A DNA stretch of 64,000 nucleotides from Leisingera sp. ANG-Vp (GTDB lineage: Bacteria > Pseudomonadota > Alphaproteobacteria > Rhodobacterales > Rhodobacteraceae), in the NCBI RefSeq assembly GCF_000813725.1, contig NZ_JWLD01000047.1:24087-88086 (forward strand), in the 5' to 3' direction. The translations under genes and the position numbers were made by a program. The notes beneath the pieces are model-generated. The model saw only the letters and a list, made by a program, of their open reading frames with translations. It did not search any database and was not told the origin of the DNA. Of this stretch, positions 1 to 8,145 are shown one piece after another (positions within the stretch are counted from its first letter, which is position 1; each line of letters starts with the position of its first letter).

Positions 1-24
1 CGATGATATAATCGAACTCCGGAC

Positions 25-1113
25 TCACACCGCCAGTTCCCGCAGCACGGCGCTGGTCACGTCCGATGTGGAAGCGCTGCCGCCAATGTCCGGCGTGCCG
101 GTGCCGGAGGCCAGCACGCGTTCGACGGCCTGTTCGATCTGCACCTCTAAATCCGGGCGGCCGAGGGAATAGCGGAACATCATTGCCACGCTCAGGATCA
201 TGCCAAAGGGGTTGGCCACCCCCTGCCCCGCGATATCCGGGGCAGAGCCATGCACCGGCTCGTAGATGCCTTTGCAGGTCTGCCCTGCCGCCGGCACGCC
301 GCAGAGGCAGGCGGATGGCAGCATGCCCAGGCCACCGGAGACAATTGCCGCCAGATCGCTGAGGAAATCGCCGATCAGGTTGCAGCCCACCACCAGGTCA
401 AAGGCTTTTGGGTCCCGCGCCATCTGATAGGCGCAGTTGTCGGCATAGAAATGGGCCAGTTCCACGTCCGGGTACTCGGCTGAGACCTCATCTGCTATTT
501 GCCGCCACAGCTTGTAGCTTTCCATCACATTGGCCTTGTCGGCCGACACCATCCGCCCCTTGCGCTGAAGCGCCAGTTCGAAACCCGCCTGCATGATCCG
601 GCGCAGCTCGCCCTCGTCATAGCCGGCCGTGTCATAGCCGTAGCGCAGGCCGCCCCGCTCGGACTGGCCGCGGGGCTGATCAAACATCACGCCGCCGCAC
701 ATCTCTCGCAGGACCATGATATCGGCGCCTTCTGCCAGCCCCGGACGGAAGGGCGTGCGGTCCGCCAGCGGCGCCCAGAAGCGTGCCGGGCGCAGGCCTG
801 CGAAGCTTTGCAGTTCAAACCGCAGGCGCATCAAACCGTCCTGCATTTCCGGGCCGCCCCCGACACGGATATTGTCCCATTTCGGCCCACCGACAGCCCC
901 CACCAGGATCGCATCGGCAGCTTTGGCTTTGGCAAGTGTCTGATCCGTGCAGAAAGTCCCACGCGCTTCCCAAGCGGCACCGTGCAGCAGGTCCTCGGTG
1001 ATGTTCAGGGCAATGCCGTTCTGATTGGCGACCGCTTTGGTGACGGCCAGACCTGCTTCCAGGACCTCCGGCCCGATGCCGTCTCCGCCCAATGCAAGAA
1101 TGCTGACTGCCAT
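25..1113 (-). CDS. Isopropylmalate/isocitrate dehydrogenase family protein (LeuB-like paralogue)
   Basis: This 362-residue protein belongs to the NAD-dependent beta-decarboxylating dehydrogenases, which oxidise a 2-hydroxy acid carrying a 3-carboxylate. The N-terminus has GGDGIGPE. A LeuB-like substrate helix reads LMRLRFELQSFAGLRPA. A Lys lies in SADKANVM near residue 190, metal-binding Asp residues lie in DNCAYQ and GDFLSDLA, and the NAD site YEPVHGSAPDIAG is near residue 285. The length is normal for the family. No leuCD genes are adjacent, and a LysR regulator is transcribed divergently 100 bp away, so a catabolic or specialised role (for example on a substituted malate) is as likely as leucine synthesis. 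A GGAG lies about 9 bases before the ATG. The family assignment is secure; the substrate is not. Confidence 0.88.
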   Translation of the reverse strand: MAVSILALGGDGIGPEVLEAGLAVTKAVANQNGIALNITEDLLHGAAWEARGTFCTDQTLAKAKAADAILVGAVGGPKWDNIRVGGGPEMQDGLMRLRFELQSFAGLRPARFWAPLADRTPFRPGLAEGADIMVLREMCGGVMFDQPRGQSERGGLRYGYDTAGYDEGELRRIMQAGFELALQRKGRMVSADKANVMESYKLWRQIADEVSAEYPDVELAHFYADNCAYQMARDPKAFDLVVGCNLIGDFLSDLAAIVSGGLGMLPSACLCGVPAAGQTCKGIYEPVHGSAPDIAGQGVANPFGMILSVAMMFRYSLGRPDLEVQIEQAVERVLASGTGTPDIGGSASTSDVTSAVLRELAV

Positions 1114-1185
1114 GCCGCAGGCTCCGCGTCATTGTCTCCAACATTCACTCTACGGGCTTGCGGAATTCTAAAAAGAAGGAAAAAG

Positions 1186-1202
1186 TGAATGATCTTCATT
1201 CA
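1186..1202. promoter_or_regulatory. Palindromic operator candidate for the LysR regulator
   Basis: TGAATGA-TCT-TCATTCA is a perfect 7+3+7 inverted repeat in the short divergent gap between the LeuB-like gene and the LysR gene, ending 15 bases before the LysR start. LysR proteins usually bind interrupted palindromes of this type with T and A at the outer ends. It probably serves autoregulation and control of the divergent dehydrogenase gene. Confidence 0.5.
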
Positions 1203-1216
1203 TCAAAGGAATGATT

Positions 1217-2110
1217 ATGGCTCGCGACCCTATCCCGTTCCACCAGATAGCCGCCTTTGAGGCCGCGGCACGGAACCTTGGGTTTTCCCGTGCCGCGCAG
1301 GAGTTGAATGTGCAGCAGCCCGCCGTCAGCCGTCAGGTGGCAGCATTGGAAGAATATCTGGGCGCGGCGCTGTTTCTGCGCACAAAGCCGCGGCTGACGC
1401 TGACAGCAGAAGGAGAAGCCCTGCTGAAAGCCGCAGCCAACGGGTTCGATGCGCTGAGAGCCGGCCTCAGGGAAGTGCGGGCCATGCGGCAAACGCAAGC
1501 GCTGGTCGTCAACGCCGCCATCGGCTTTACCAGCTACTACCTGCTGCCGCGGCTTGGGGAATTTCAAAGCATGCATCCGGATATCAGGGTGCAGGTTGTG
1601 ACCCGCGATCAGAACCCGGATTTCGATCCCGGCCAAAGCGATATCGTGGTGACATTTGGCAGCGACGGTCCGCCCGGCATGACAGCGCGGCGCATTGTCG
1701 AGGAAGAGATGCTGGCAATCTGCGCCCCAGATTACCTAGGCAGCCGGGCACCGCTGGCGCTGGAAGCGCTGGCCCAGGAGAAGCTCCTGCACATGTCCAG
1801 CGCAGAGCATGCCGGCGATTGGAAGCGCTTTTTCCACGACAGCGGGCTGGTGCCGCCGGAGCCGCAGGAGTTCGAGCGGTTCAACAGCTTTATGGTCTAT
1901 CTGCACGCGATCCAGAACGGCAATGGCGTCGGGATCGGCTGGCGGCATCTGGTGGAGCGGATGATCGAGGCAGGCTCGCTGGCGCTGGCTTGCAGCCACA
2001 GCCACAACTCCGGGCGCGGCTATTTCTGCTCGGTCACCCCCCGCGCCGAGGGGCGCAGGGAAGCGGAAGAATTCCTCCAGTGGATTTCCGGCGGAGCCGC
2101 CGGTCCGTAG
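1217..2110 (+). CDS. LysR-family transcriptional regulator
   Basis: A 297-residue LysR-type regulator of the GcvA-like subgroup. The N-terminal winged helix-turn-helix (about residues 5-65) contains RAAQELNVQQPAVSRQVAALE, and a periplasmic-binding-protein-like effector domain follows (about 90-290). I chose the ATG at 1217 because AAAGGA lies 6 bases upstream; an in-frame ATG at 1211 would sit directly against that ribosome-binding site. The gene is divergent from the LeuB-like dehydrogenase and presumably controls it. The effector is unknown. Confidence 0.9.
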   Translation: MARDPIPFHQIAAFEAAARNLGFSRAAQELNVQQPAVSRQVAALEEYLGAALFLRTKPRLTLTAEGEALLKAAANGFDALRAGLREVRAMRQTQALVVNAAIGFTSYYLLPRLGEFQSMHPDIRVQVVTRDQNPDFDPGQSDIVVTFGSDGPPGMTARRIVEEEMLAICAPDYLGSRAPLALEALAQEKLLHMSSAEHAGDWKRFFHDSGLVPPEPQEFERFNSFMVYLHAIQNGNGVGIGWRHLVERMIEAGSLALACSHSHNSGRGYFCSVTPRAEGRREAEEFLQWISGGAAGP

Positions 2111-2152
2111 GAAAGCGGGACGGCGGCCCGCCCTCCTGTCTTCCCAGACGGC

Positions 2153-2503
2153 TCAGGCCTTGGCAGCGGTGACGATGAATTCCACCAGCAGGTCCTCGCG
2201 GGCCAGCTTCGCTTCACCGCAGGCACGGGCGGGCGCATGGCCTTCGGGCACCCAGGCGTCCCAGACCGCATTCATCTCGGCAAAATCCTTCATGTCGGCG
2301 AGCCAGATCACTGTCTGCAGGATGCGGGTGTTATCGCTGCCTGCCTCAGACAGCAGCGCGTCGATCTTGTCCAGGCAGTCCTGCGTTTGCTGGGCAACGC
2401 TGGCCCCGGCTGTGCCGACCTGGCCGGCAAGATAGATGGTATCGCCGTGGGTGACGATCTGGCTCATGCGCCGGCCGGTGTGGCTGCGGGTGATTTCGGG
2501 CAT
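2153..2503 (-). CDS. RidA/YjgF-family protein
   Basis: A 116-residue RidA-fold protein. RidA proteins hydrolyse reactive enamine/imine intermediates released by PLP enzymes. Visible features are the strand YLAGQVGT, an ILQTVIWLADMKDF segment and the C-terminal EAKLARED-LLVEFIVTAAKA. The region that in canonical RidA holds the catalytic Arg contains GHAPARACGEAKLA, so an Arg is present. The start at 2503 is preferred because GAGG lies about 6 bases upstream; the longer reading frame would add 9 residues without support. It is convergent with the LysR gene and may belong functionally with the nearby dehydrogenase. Confidence 0.85.
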   Translation of the reverse strand: MPEITRSHTGRRMSQIVTHGDTIYLAGQVGTAGASVAQQTQDCLDKIDALLSEAGSDNTRILQTVIWLADMKDFAEMNAVWDAWVPEGHAPARACGEAKLAREDLLVEFIVTAAKA

Positions 2504-2566
2504 TGGTTCCTCGCCTTTGTGAAATGACAATAAGCACCGCGCCGCAAAACCGGGCGCGTCAGAAGA

Positions 2567-2917
2567 TCAGTTTGACAGCAGCCAGTCGCCGCCGGAGGGG
2601 CAGAACTTGCGCTGCACCTGTTTGGGATCGGAGCTGTCCTTCAGATACGCCTGATGCTGCAGCAGCAGGCAATCCCCCTCCTTGCCGCCGACGCGCACCA
2701 CCCCATGGGCACCGCTGTCCGGGTTGGTCCATTTGGCTTGTTTGCCGGAGCCGCCCTGCGCCTCGGCCAGCAAGCTTTGCTCAGCCTGGCGCATGATGTT
2801 GGTGTCCTGCGGCGTGAGCCCCGACTTTGCCAGAATACGGCTGAGCGGGTTGGCTGCCGCCGGTGAAAGGGCCAGCGCCGACACGGCTGCGGCGGCCAGA
2901 ATTCCTGAAATTCGCAT
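2567..2917 (-). CDS. Small exported protein, 17-kDa surface-antigen-like
   Basis: A 116-residue protein with a clear Sec signal peptide (ISGILAAAAVSALALSPAAA, cleavage after about residue 22). The mature part contains W-T-N-P-D-S-G-A-H-G-V-V-R-V, resembling the WxNxxTGxxGxV core of RT0821/Lpp0805-type surface proteins, and two Cys residues (about 83 and 107) that could form a disulfide. No lipobox is seen. GGAG precedes the ATG. Its function is unknown; I infer a periplasmic or envelope location. Confidence 0.7.
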   Translation of the reverse strand: MRISGILAAAAVSALALSPAAANPLSRILAKSGLTPQDTNIMRQAEQSLLAEAQGGSGKQAKWTNPDSGAHGVVRVGGKEGDCLLLQHQAYLKDSSDPKQVQRKFCPSGGDWLLSN

Positions 2918-2950
2918 AACAACTACTCCTGCCTGAAAGGTAGAGGCTTG

Positions 2951-2971
2951 GCCGCCCGCCCTGCGGGCGGC
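2951..2971. terminator. Hairpin between rpiR-type gene and small exported protein gene
   Basis: GCCGCCCGC-CCT-GCGGGCGGC is a perfect 9-bp stem. It lies about 70 bases past the stop codon of the RpiR gene on the minus strand and before the small exported protein gene. There is no clear T-run, so termination is only a suggestion. Confidence 0.4.
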
Positions 2972-3040
2972 TGCTCATCTGCCAGTAAGGCGCAACCGGA
3001 AGGCAATGTCCATGCGGCGGGTCAGGAGAACCCGCCCGTA

Positions 3041-3913
3041 TCAGGAGAACTTGCGGAAAAGGCGGGTCATATCGAACAGCTCGTCCAGGCGGTCGTAGCG
3101 GTCCTTGGTCTTGTCCCAGCTCTCCTCCTGGGTGGCAGCGATCATCGCTTCCAGCAGCATCATCGTCGAGCTGTTTGAATCCCAGGCCGAGGGGATCTCG
3201 ACCCAGCAGTTGAACGTGTGCGCCGACACCGAGGCAATCGGGCTGGCCCATTGGTCGGTGACCAGAACAATCTTCACCCCGCGCTCGGCCGCCAGTTCCG
3301 CCAGCCGCTGCAGATTGGTTTCATACCGGCGCACGTCGAACATCAAGAGCGTGTCACCCTCAACCATATCCAGCACGTAATGCGGCCAGGTTGCCGAGGA
3401 TGAGGTCATATGGGTGACCCGCTGCCGGATCGCCTGGAAATGGGTGAAGGCATAATCCGCCAGCGCCCGGGTGATGCGGCCGCCGACCACATAGAGGCGC
3501 CCGTCGGTATTGGCGAGCTGATGCACCGCGGCATCGAATTGGGCGGAGTCGATGTTGGAAAAGGTTTGCTGCAGGTTGTCGGTGACCGCCTGTGCAAATC
3601 TGTTCAGCAAATGGCCCTCCGGCGCCTCCGAGGCCCAGTTGTCCCGCCGCTTGGTCGGGCCGGAGACCTTGGCCTCAAGCTCCTTGAGCAAGGCCTGATG
3701 GAACTGCGGATACCCTTTGAACCCAAGCTTCTGCACCATCCGCGCCACGGTGGGCGTCGAAACCTCGGCATTTCCAGCCACTATGGTGATCGAAGCCAGG
3801 CCTGCCGCAGGGTAATTCTCCAAGAGGAGGTTGGCGAACTTGCGCTCCGATTGCGTGAGAGTCGAATAATTCTCGCGGATCAATTCGCGGACAGTGGCTG
3901 GCGGCTTGGTCAA
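3041..3913 (-). CDS. MurR/RpiR-family transcriptional regulator
   Basis: A 290-residue regulator with an N-terminal RpiR helix-turn-helix (about residues 1-80; VSTPTVARMVQKLGFKGYPQF) and a C-terminal SIS domain (about 120-260; LYVVGGRITRALADYAF). The start is a TTG at 3913 with AGGGA about 8 bases upstream; I see no better ATG in frame. It is divergent from the amidohydrolase/TRAP/GS-like operon, so I infer that it controls that operon. In this setting the SIS domain need not bind a phosphosugar; amine or amino-acid signals are possible. Confidence 0.88.
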   Translation of the reverse strand: MTKPPATVRELIRENYSTLTQSERKFANLLLENYPAAGLASITIVAGNAEVSTPTVARMVQKLGFKGYPQFHQALLKELEAKVSGPTKRRDNWASEAPEGHLLNRFAQAVTDNLQQTFSNIDSAQFDAAVHQLANTDGRLYVVGGRITRALADYAFTHFQAIRQRVTHMTSSSATWPHYVLDMVEGDTLLMFDVRRYETNLQRLAELAAERGVKIVLVTDQWASPIASVSAHTFNCWVEIPSAWDSNSSTMMLLEAMIAATQEESWDKTKDRYDRLDELFDMTRLFRKFS

Positions 3914-4001
3914 CGGGGCATCCCTGCAGTGAACAAATACAGTCTTACGCGGCCCGGAGGTGAAAAGAAAGTTTCAGAAACTCCTGTTCCAAACCGGACA
4001 T

Positions 4002-4039
4002 GAAAAGATATTGACACAAATATCTCTTCATGGAAAGAT
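4002..4039 (+). promoter_or_regulatory. Promoter with overlapping RpiR operator candidate
   Basis: An inverted repeat with 11-base arms (4002-4012 and 4019-4029, one mismatch; core GATATT-N6-AATATC) covers a TTGACA -35 box at 4011-4016. A weak -10 (AAAGAT) follows after 17 bases at 4034-4039. A shorter repeat, GTTTC-A-GAAAC, lies just upstream at 3971-3981. The overlap of operator and -35 suggests repression of the downstream operon by the divergent RpiR protein. Confidence 0.5.
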
Positions 4040-4065
4040 TTTTCCAAATTGCAGGGAGGCGCAAT

Positions 4066-4851
4066 ATGCAAGGGAGCGATTCTCACGCTCGGGAAGACGC
4101 AGTGGAGGTGGTGAACCGTGACGGCGCCGGCTCTGTGCTTCTGCTGTGCGAACATGCTTCCAGCCATATCCCGGACCGCTACAACGGGCTGGGCCTCCGC
4201 GCTGAAGACCGTTTAAGCCACGCCGCCTGGGACCCGGGCGCGCTGTCTGTTTCGCTGCATCTTTCCAAAGCTCTGGACGCACCCTTGGTAGCAAGCCGGG
4301 TTTCGCGGCTGGTTTATGACTGCAACCGCCCGCCCGAGGCAGCAAGCGCCATGCCTGACCGGTCTGAACTGATTTCGGTGCCCGGAAACATCGGCCTGGA
4401 CGCAGCTGCGCGGCAGGAACGGGTGGACACTGTCTATTCTCCATTCTGCAAGGCCGTGTCGGAGATCGTCGAAGCCCGCAAACTGGCCGGACTGCAGACT
4501 GTTCTGGTCACCATGCACAGCTTCACACCGGTCTATTTCGGCAAGGAGCGGGAGGTGGAGATCGGCATTCTGCATGACGACGACACTTGCCTGGCCGACG
4601 CGATGCTGGCTGTGGCAGACGCCCTGCCCCACCGCCGGGTCGAGCGTAACGAGCCTTACGGGCCGGCCGACGGGGTGACCCATTCGCTGAAGATCCACGG
4701 GCTGGCCCATGGGCTGGCCAATGTAATGATCGAAATCCGCAATGACCTGGTGGGGACACCGGAAGAAGAAGAGGCCATGGCAGAAGAAATGCTGACATTG
4801 CTGCGCCCGGCCCTGGTCGCGCTGGCGGCAGAAGGAGGGCAGGATGCCTAG
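4066..4851 (+). CDS. N-formylglutamate amidohydrolase family protein
   Basis: A 261-residue member of the FGase (HutG-type) family, which hydrolyses amides of glutamate or N-formyl amino acids with a zinc site. Visible landmarks are LLCEHASSHIP near residue 28, a DPGA segment, SRLVYDCNRPP, VTMHSFTPVYFG near residue 145 and IEIRNDLVGT near the C-terminus. The start at 4066 is chosen because GGGAGG lies 7 bases upstream; the earlier ATG at 4030 has no such site. It is the first gene of an operon with a TRAP transporter and a GS-like ligase, and no other hut genes are present, so histidine degradation is unlikely. I infer it may cleave a gamma-glutamyl amide intermediate. Confidence 0.85.
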   Translation: MQGSDSHAREDAVEVVNRDGAGSVLLLCEHASSHIPDRYNGLGLRAEDRLSHAAWDPGALSVSLHLSKALDAPLVASRVSRLVYDCNRPPEAASAMPDRSELISVPGNIGLDAAARQERVDTVYSPFCKAVSEIVEARKLAGLQTVLVTMHSFTPVYFGKEREVEIGILHDDDTCLADAMLAVADALPHRRVERNEPYGPADGVTHSLKIHGLAHGLANVMIEIRNDLVGTPEEEEAMAEEMLTLLRPALVALAAEGGQDA

Positions 4852-5440
4852 GGTCATCAGGGCTTATGTGCGCAGCATCGACGCGATGAACCGCTTCATC
4901 GGCCGCTTTGCCATGTATCTGATCTTTGCGCTGATCGGGGTTCTGCTGTGGTCCTCGGTCTCCAAGACTTTCTTCAACCCTTCGCTTTGGACACTGGAGA
5001 CCGCACAGTTCGTGATGGTGGCCTATTACGTGCTGGGCGGCCCCTATTCGATCCAGATGGGATCGAATGTGCGGATGGACCTGTTCTACGGCGCCTGGTC
5101 GACCAAGACCAAAGCCTTGGTCGATGCTTTCACCGTGCTGTTCCTGATCACTTACCTTGTGATCCTGATGTACGGCGCGCTCAGCTCCACCGCTTATAGC
5201 CTGGGCTACTTCGGTCTGGAGCCGGTGCAGTTCTTCTGGGACCTGCTGAAAACCCTGCTGAGCGAAGGCCCGGCAGCGGCGGGGGAGAAACTCGGCTATC
5301 TGGAGCGCAGCTCCACAGCCTGGCGCCCCTTCCTGTGGCCCGTCAAAACCATCCTCTGCTTCGGCGTCTTCCTGATGCTGCTGCAATGCCTTGCCGAATT
5401 GTTCCGGGATATCGGACGCCTGCGCGGAGTTGAAATCTGA
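4844..5440 (+). CDS. dctQ: TRAP transporter small permease (DctQ-type)
   Basis: A 198-residue membrane protein of the DctQ family with about four hydrophobic helices (near residues 23-40, 55-75, 90-115, 160-180) and the typical N-terminal helix followed by a WTLETAQFVMVAYYVLGG segment. It pairs with the large permease DctM to form the sodium-driven TRAP transporter. The start overlaps the end of the amidohydrolase gene by 8 bases and the stop overlaps dctM by one base, so the genes are translationally coupled. Confidence 0.88.
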   Translation: MPRVIRAYVRSIDAMNRFIGRFAMYLIFALIGVLLWSSVSKTFFNPSLWTLETAQFVMVAYYVLGGPYSIQMGSNVRMDLFYGAWSTKTKALVDAFTVLFLITYLVILMYGALSSTAYSLGYFGLEPVQFFWDLLKTLLSEGPAAAGEKLGYLERSSTAWRPFLWPVKTILCFGVFLMLLQCLAELFRDIGRLRGVEI

Positions 5441-6942
5441 TGTCCTACGAATGGATCGCCATTGTGATGTTTGCCGGCATGATGCTCATGCTGATGACCG
5501 GCCAGCGGGTGTTCGGCGCCATCGGCTTTGTCGGTGCGGTCGCAGGCATGCTGCTGTGGGGCACCGGCGGGGTTGAGATCCCCTTCTCTGCCGCCATGAA
5601 GCTGATGAAGTGGTATCCGCTGCTGACGCTGCCGATGTTCATTTTCATGGGCTATGTGCTGTCGGAGTCGAAGATTGCCGACGACCTGTACCGGATGTTC
5701 CACGTCTGGATGGGGCCGGTGAAGGGCGGGCTTGCCATCGGCACCATCGGCCTGATGGTTCTGATTTCGGCCATGAATGGTCTGTCGGTTGCCGGCATGG
5801 CCATCGGTGCCACCATCGCGCTGCCGGAATTGCTGCGCCGCGGCTATGACAAAATCCTGGTGACCGGCACCATTCAGGCCGGCTCCTCGCTGGGCATCCT
5901 GGTGCCGCCTTCGGTGGTGCTGGTGCTCTATGCAATGATCGCCCGCCAGCCGGTTGGGCAGCTGTGGCTCGCCGGCGTGGTGCCGGGGCTGCTGATGGCC
6001 ACCATGTTCATCATCTATATCTACCTGCGTGCCCGCATGCAGCCGCATCTCGGCCCGGCGATGGAGCCGGAGGACCTGGCTGAATACGAGCGCGTCACCG
6101 ACCATCCGCTGCGGCTGAACTACATCGTGCTGGGCGCGCTGGTGCTGGTGCCGCTCTTGATCCTGACCGGCGCCCTGGAGACCAAGCCCGCGCTTGGCCT
6201 GGCCCTGGCCGCCGGTGCGCTGTCCTTCGCCACCCGCAGTAACCCGATGTTCTACAAAGACATCTTTATGAAGGAGAAGTTCCGCCTGCTGTTCTCCGGC
6301 GTGCTGCCGCTGGCAATCTTTGCTGCGATGATGGTGCCCTTTGTGAACGGCTGGACCTCGCTGGTGGAAAGCTCGGCCATCGGTGCCATGACTGCCTTCA
6401 TCGCGGCAGTGCTGAAGGGGCGGATGACCAAGGAAGTGTTCGAGACTTCGGTGCGCTCGACCCTGGGCATCTCCTGCATGTTCATGTGGATCATCCTGGC
6501 CGCTCTGGCGTTTGGCGCCATCTTTGACGGTCTCGGCGCGGTCAAAGCCATTGAGAACCTGTTCACCACCCGCCTGGGCCTCAGCCCTTGGATGATCCTG
6601 ATCCTGATGCAGCTGAGCTTCATCGTGATGGGCACCTTCCTGGATGACACCGCGATGCTTGTGATCGTGGCACCGCTCTACGTGCCGCTGGTGGGCGCGC
6701 TGGGATTCGACCTGATCTGGTACGGGGTCCTCTACACGATCACCACCCAGATCGCCTATATGACGCCGCCCTTCGGCTACAACCTGTTCCTGATGCGGGC
6801 GATGGCACCGCCGGAAATCGGCCTCAAGGACATCTATGTCTCGATCATCCCCTTTGCCCTGGTGATGGTGCTGGCGCTCGCTCTGATCATGATCTTCCCG
6901 CAGATCGCCCTGTGGCTGCCGGAATATGTCTACGGAAAATAA
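5440..6942 (+). CDS. dctM: TRAP transporter large permease (DctM-type)
   Basis: A 500-residue polytopic protein with at least eleven hydrophobic segments. Family landmarks are QAGSSLGILVPPSVVLVLYAMIA near residue 145 and the late segment MGTFLDDTAMLVIVAPLYVPL near residue 395. It is slightly longer than a typical DctM, as expected for the subfamily with a cytoplasmic insertion (about residues 190-215, charged). It forms the ion-coupled translocation pathway with DctQ. Start and stop spacing show tight coupling in one operon. Confidence 0.92.
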   Translation: MSYEWIAIVMFAGMMLMLMTGQRVFGAIGFVGAVAGMLLWGTGGVEIPFSAAMKLMKWYPLLTLPMFIFMGYVLSESKIADDLYRMFHVWMGPVKGGLAIGTIGLMVLISAMNGLSVAGMAIGATIALPELLRRGYDKILVTGTIQAGSSLGILVPPSVVLVLYAMIARQPVGQLWLAGVVPGLLMATMFIIYIYLRARMQPHLGPAMEPEDLAEYERVTDHPLRLNYIVLGALVLVPLLILTGALETKPALGLALAAGALSFATRSNPMFYKDIFMKEKFRLLFSGVLPLAIFAAMMVPFVNGWTSLVESSAIGAMTAFIAAVLKGRMTKEVFETSVRSTLGISCMFMWIILAALAFGAIFDGLGAVKAIENLFTTRLGLSPWMILILMQLSFIVMGTFLDDTAMLVIVAPLYVPLVGALGFDLIWYGVLYTITTQIAYMTPPFGYNLFLMRAMAPPEIGLKDIYVSIIPFALVMVLALALIMIFPQIALWLPEYVYGK

Positions 6943-6993
6943 CCAAGGAAGAGTCCTGCCAAGGGGCCGAAAATAGCAACAAGGAGTGAAATT

Positions 6994-8028
6994 ATGACGA
7001 CAAGACGCAAGTTTATTCAGACTGCCGGTGTTGGCGCCATGGCGGCACCGCTGGCCACCCCGGCGCTGGCCCAATCCACCATCAAATGGCGGATGCAGAC
7101 CTATGCAGGCGCTGCGCTGGCCGAGCATGTGGTGAAGCCTGCAATCGACATGTTCAACAAGATCGCCGGCGACCGGATGCAGATCGAGCTCTATTATGCC
7201 GATCAGCTGGTGCCCACCGGCGAGCTGTTCCGCGCCATGCAGCGCGGCACCATCGATGCAGTGCAGTCGGATGACGACTCGATGGCCTCGCCCACCGAGG
7301 TCACCGTGTTCGGCGGCTACTTCCCCTTTGCTTCGCGCTACTCGCTGGACGTGCCGGTGCTGTTCAACCAGTACGGCCTGAATGAGATCTGGGACGCGGA
7401 ATACTCCAAGGTCGGCGTCAAGCACATCTCGGCCGGCGCCTGGGACCCCTGCCACTTTGCCACCAAAGACCCGATCAACTCGCTGGCGGATCTGAAAGGC
7501 AAGCGCGTCTTCACCTTCCCGACCGCGGGCCGCTTCCTGGCGCAGTTCGGCGTGGTGCCGGTCACCCTGCCCTGGGAAGACATCGAGGTCGCGGTGCAGA
7601 CCGGCGAGCTGGACGGCATCGCCTGGTCCGGCATCACCGAGGACTACACTGTCGGCTGGGCGGATGTGACCAACTACTTCCTGACCAACAACATCTCCGG
7701 CGCCTGGGCGGGGTCCTTCTTTGCCAACCAAGGCCGCTGGAACGAACTGCCGGAAGACCTGCAGACCCTGTTCCGCGTTTGCTGCGACCAGTCGCATTAT
7801 TACCGCCAGTGGTGGTACTGGGGCGGCGAAGCAAGCCTGCGCGTCAACGGCACCAAGATGCAGCTGACTTCTATTCCGGATGCAGAATGGCAGCAGGTTG
7901 AAGACGCCGCTGTGAAATTCTGGGATGAAATTGCAGCCGAGTCCGAAACCAAGGCGAAGGTTGTCGAGATCTTCAAGAAATACAACGCTGACATGCAGAA
8001 AGCCGGCCGGCCTTACCGCTACGGCTAA
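6994..8028 (+). CDS. dctP: TRAP transporter periplasmic binding protein (DctP-type)
   Basis: A 344-residue solute-binding protein. The N-terminus TTRRKFIQTAGVGAMAAPLATPALA looks like a twin-arginine signal, as in many Roseobacter DctP proteins, with cleavage near residue 27. The family core includes YADQLVPTGELFRAMQRGTIDAVQ and LADLKGKRVFTFPTAGRFLAQFG, with a predicted carboxylate-contacting Arg in KGKR. A strong GGAG precedes the ATG. Ligands of this clade cannot be read from sequence; the neighbouring GS-like and alcohol dehydrogenase genes suggest a small amine, amino alcohol or amino acid derivative. Confidence 0.9.
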   Translation: MTTRRKFIQTAGVGAMAAPLATPALAQSTIKWRMQTYAGAALAEHVVKPAIDMFNKIAGDRMQIELYYADQLVPTGELFRAMQRGTIDAVQSDDDSMASPTEVTVFGGYFPFASRYSLDVPVLFNQYGLNEIWDAEYSKVGVKHISAGAWDPCHFATKDPINSLADLKGKRVFTFPTAGRFLAQFGVVPVTLPWEDIEVAVQTGELDGIAWSGITEDYTVGWADVTNYFLTNNISGAWAGSFFANQGRWNELPEDLQTLFRVCCDQSHYYRQWWYWGGEASLRVNGTKMQLTSIPDAEWQQVEDAAVKFWDEIAAESETKAKVVEIFKKYNADMQKAGRPYRYG

Positions 8029-8050
8029 GGCACCGGTAAAAACGACGGAG

Positions 8051-8121
8051 TTTGGCCCGCCCCGTGGCAGGCCAAATTCCTTACTCAAGGAATTTGCCAA
8101 AACTTTTGAGGAAAAGTTTTG
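8051..8121 (+). promoter_or_regulatory. Row of three hairpins between dctP and the GS-like gene
   Basis: After dctP come TTTGGCC (8051-8057) paired with GGCCAAA (8070-8076), then a perfect 10-bp stem (8073-8082/8087-8096, loop ACTC) and a perfect 10-bp stem (8098-8107/8112-8121, loop GAGG). The first two share bases and so exclude each other. They lie 25 bases before the next start codon and probably act in mRNA processing, stability or attenuation between transporter and catabolic genes. Confidence 0.5.
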
Positions 8122-8145
8122 CGCGTAACAGACAAAGGGCCGCTC

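Noticed and set aside
4066..4851. hutG of histidine degradation
   Set aside because: No hutU, hutH, hutI or hutF genes are near; the gene is coupled to a TRAP transporter.
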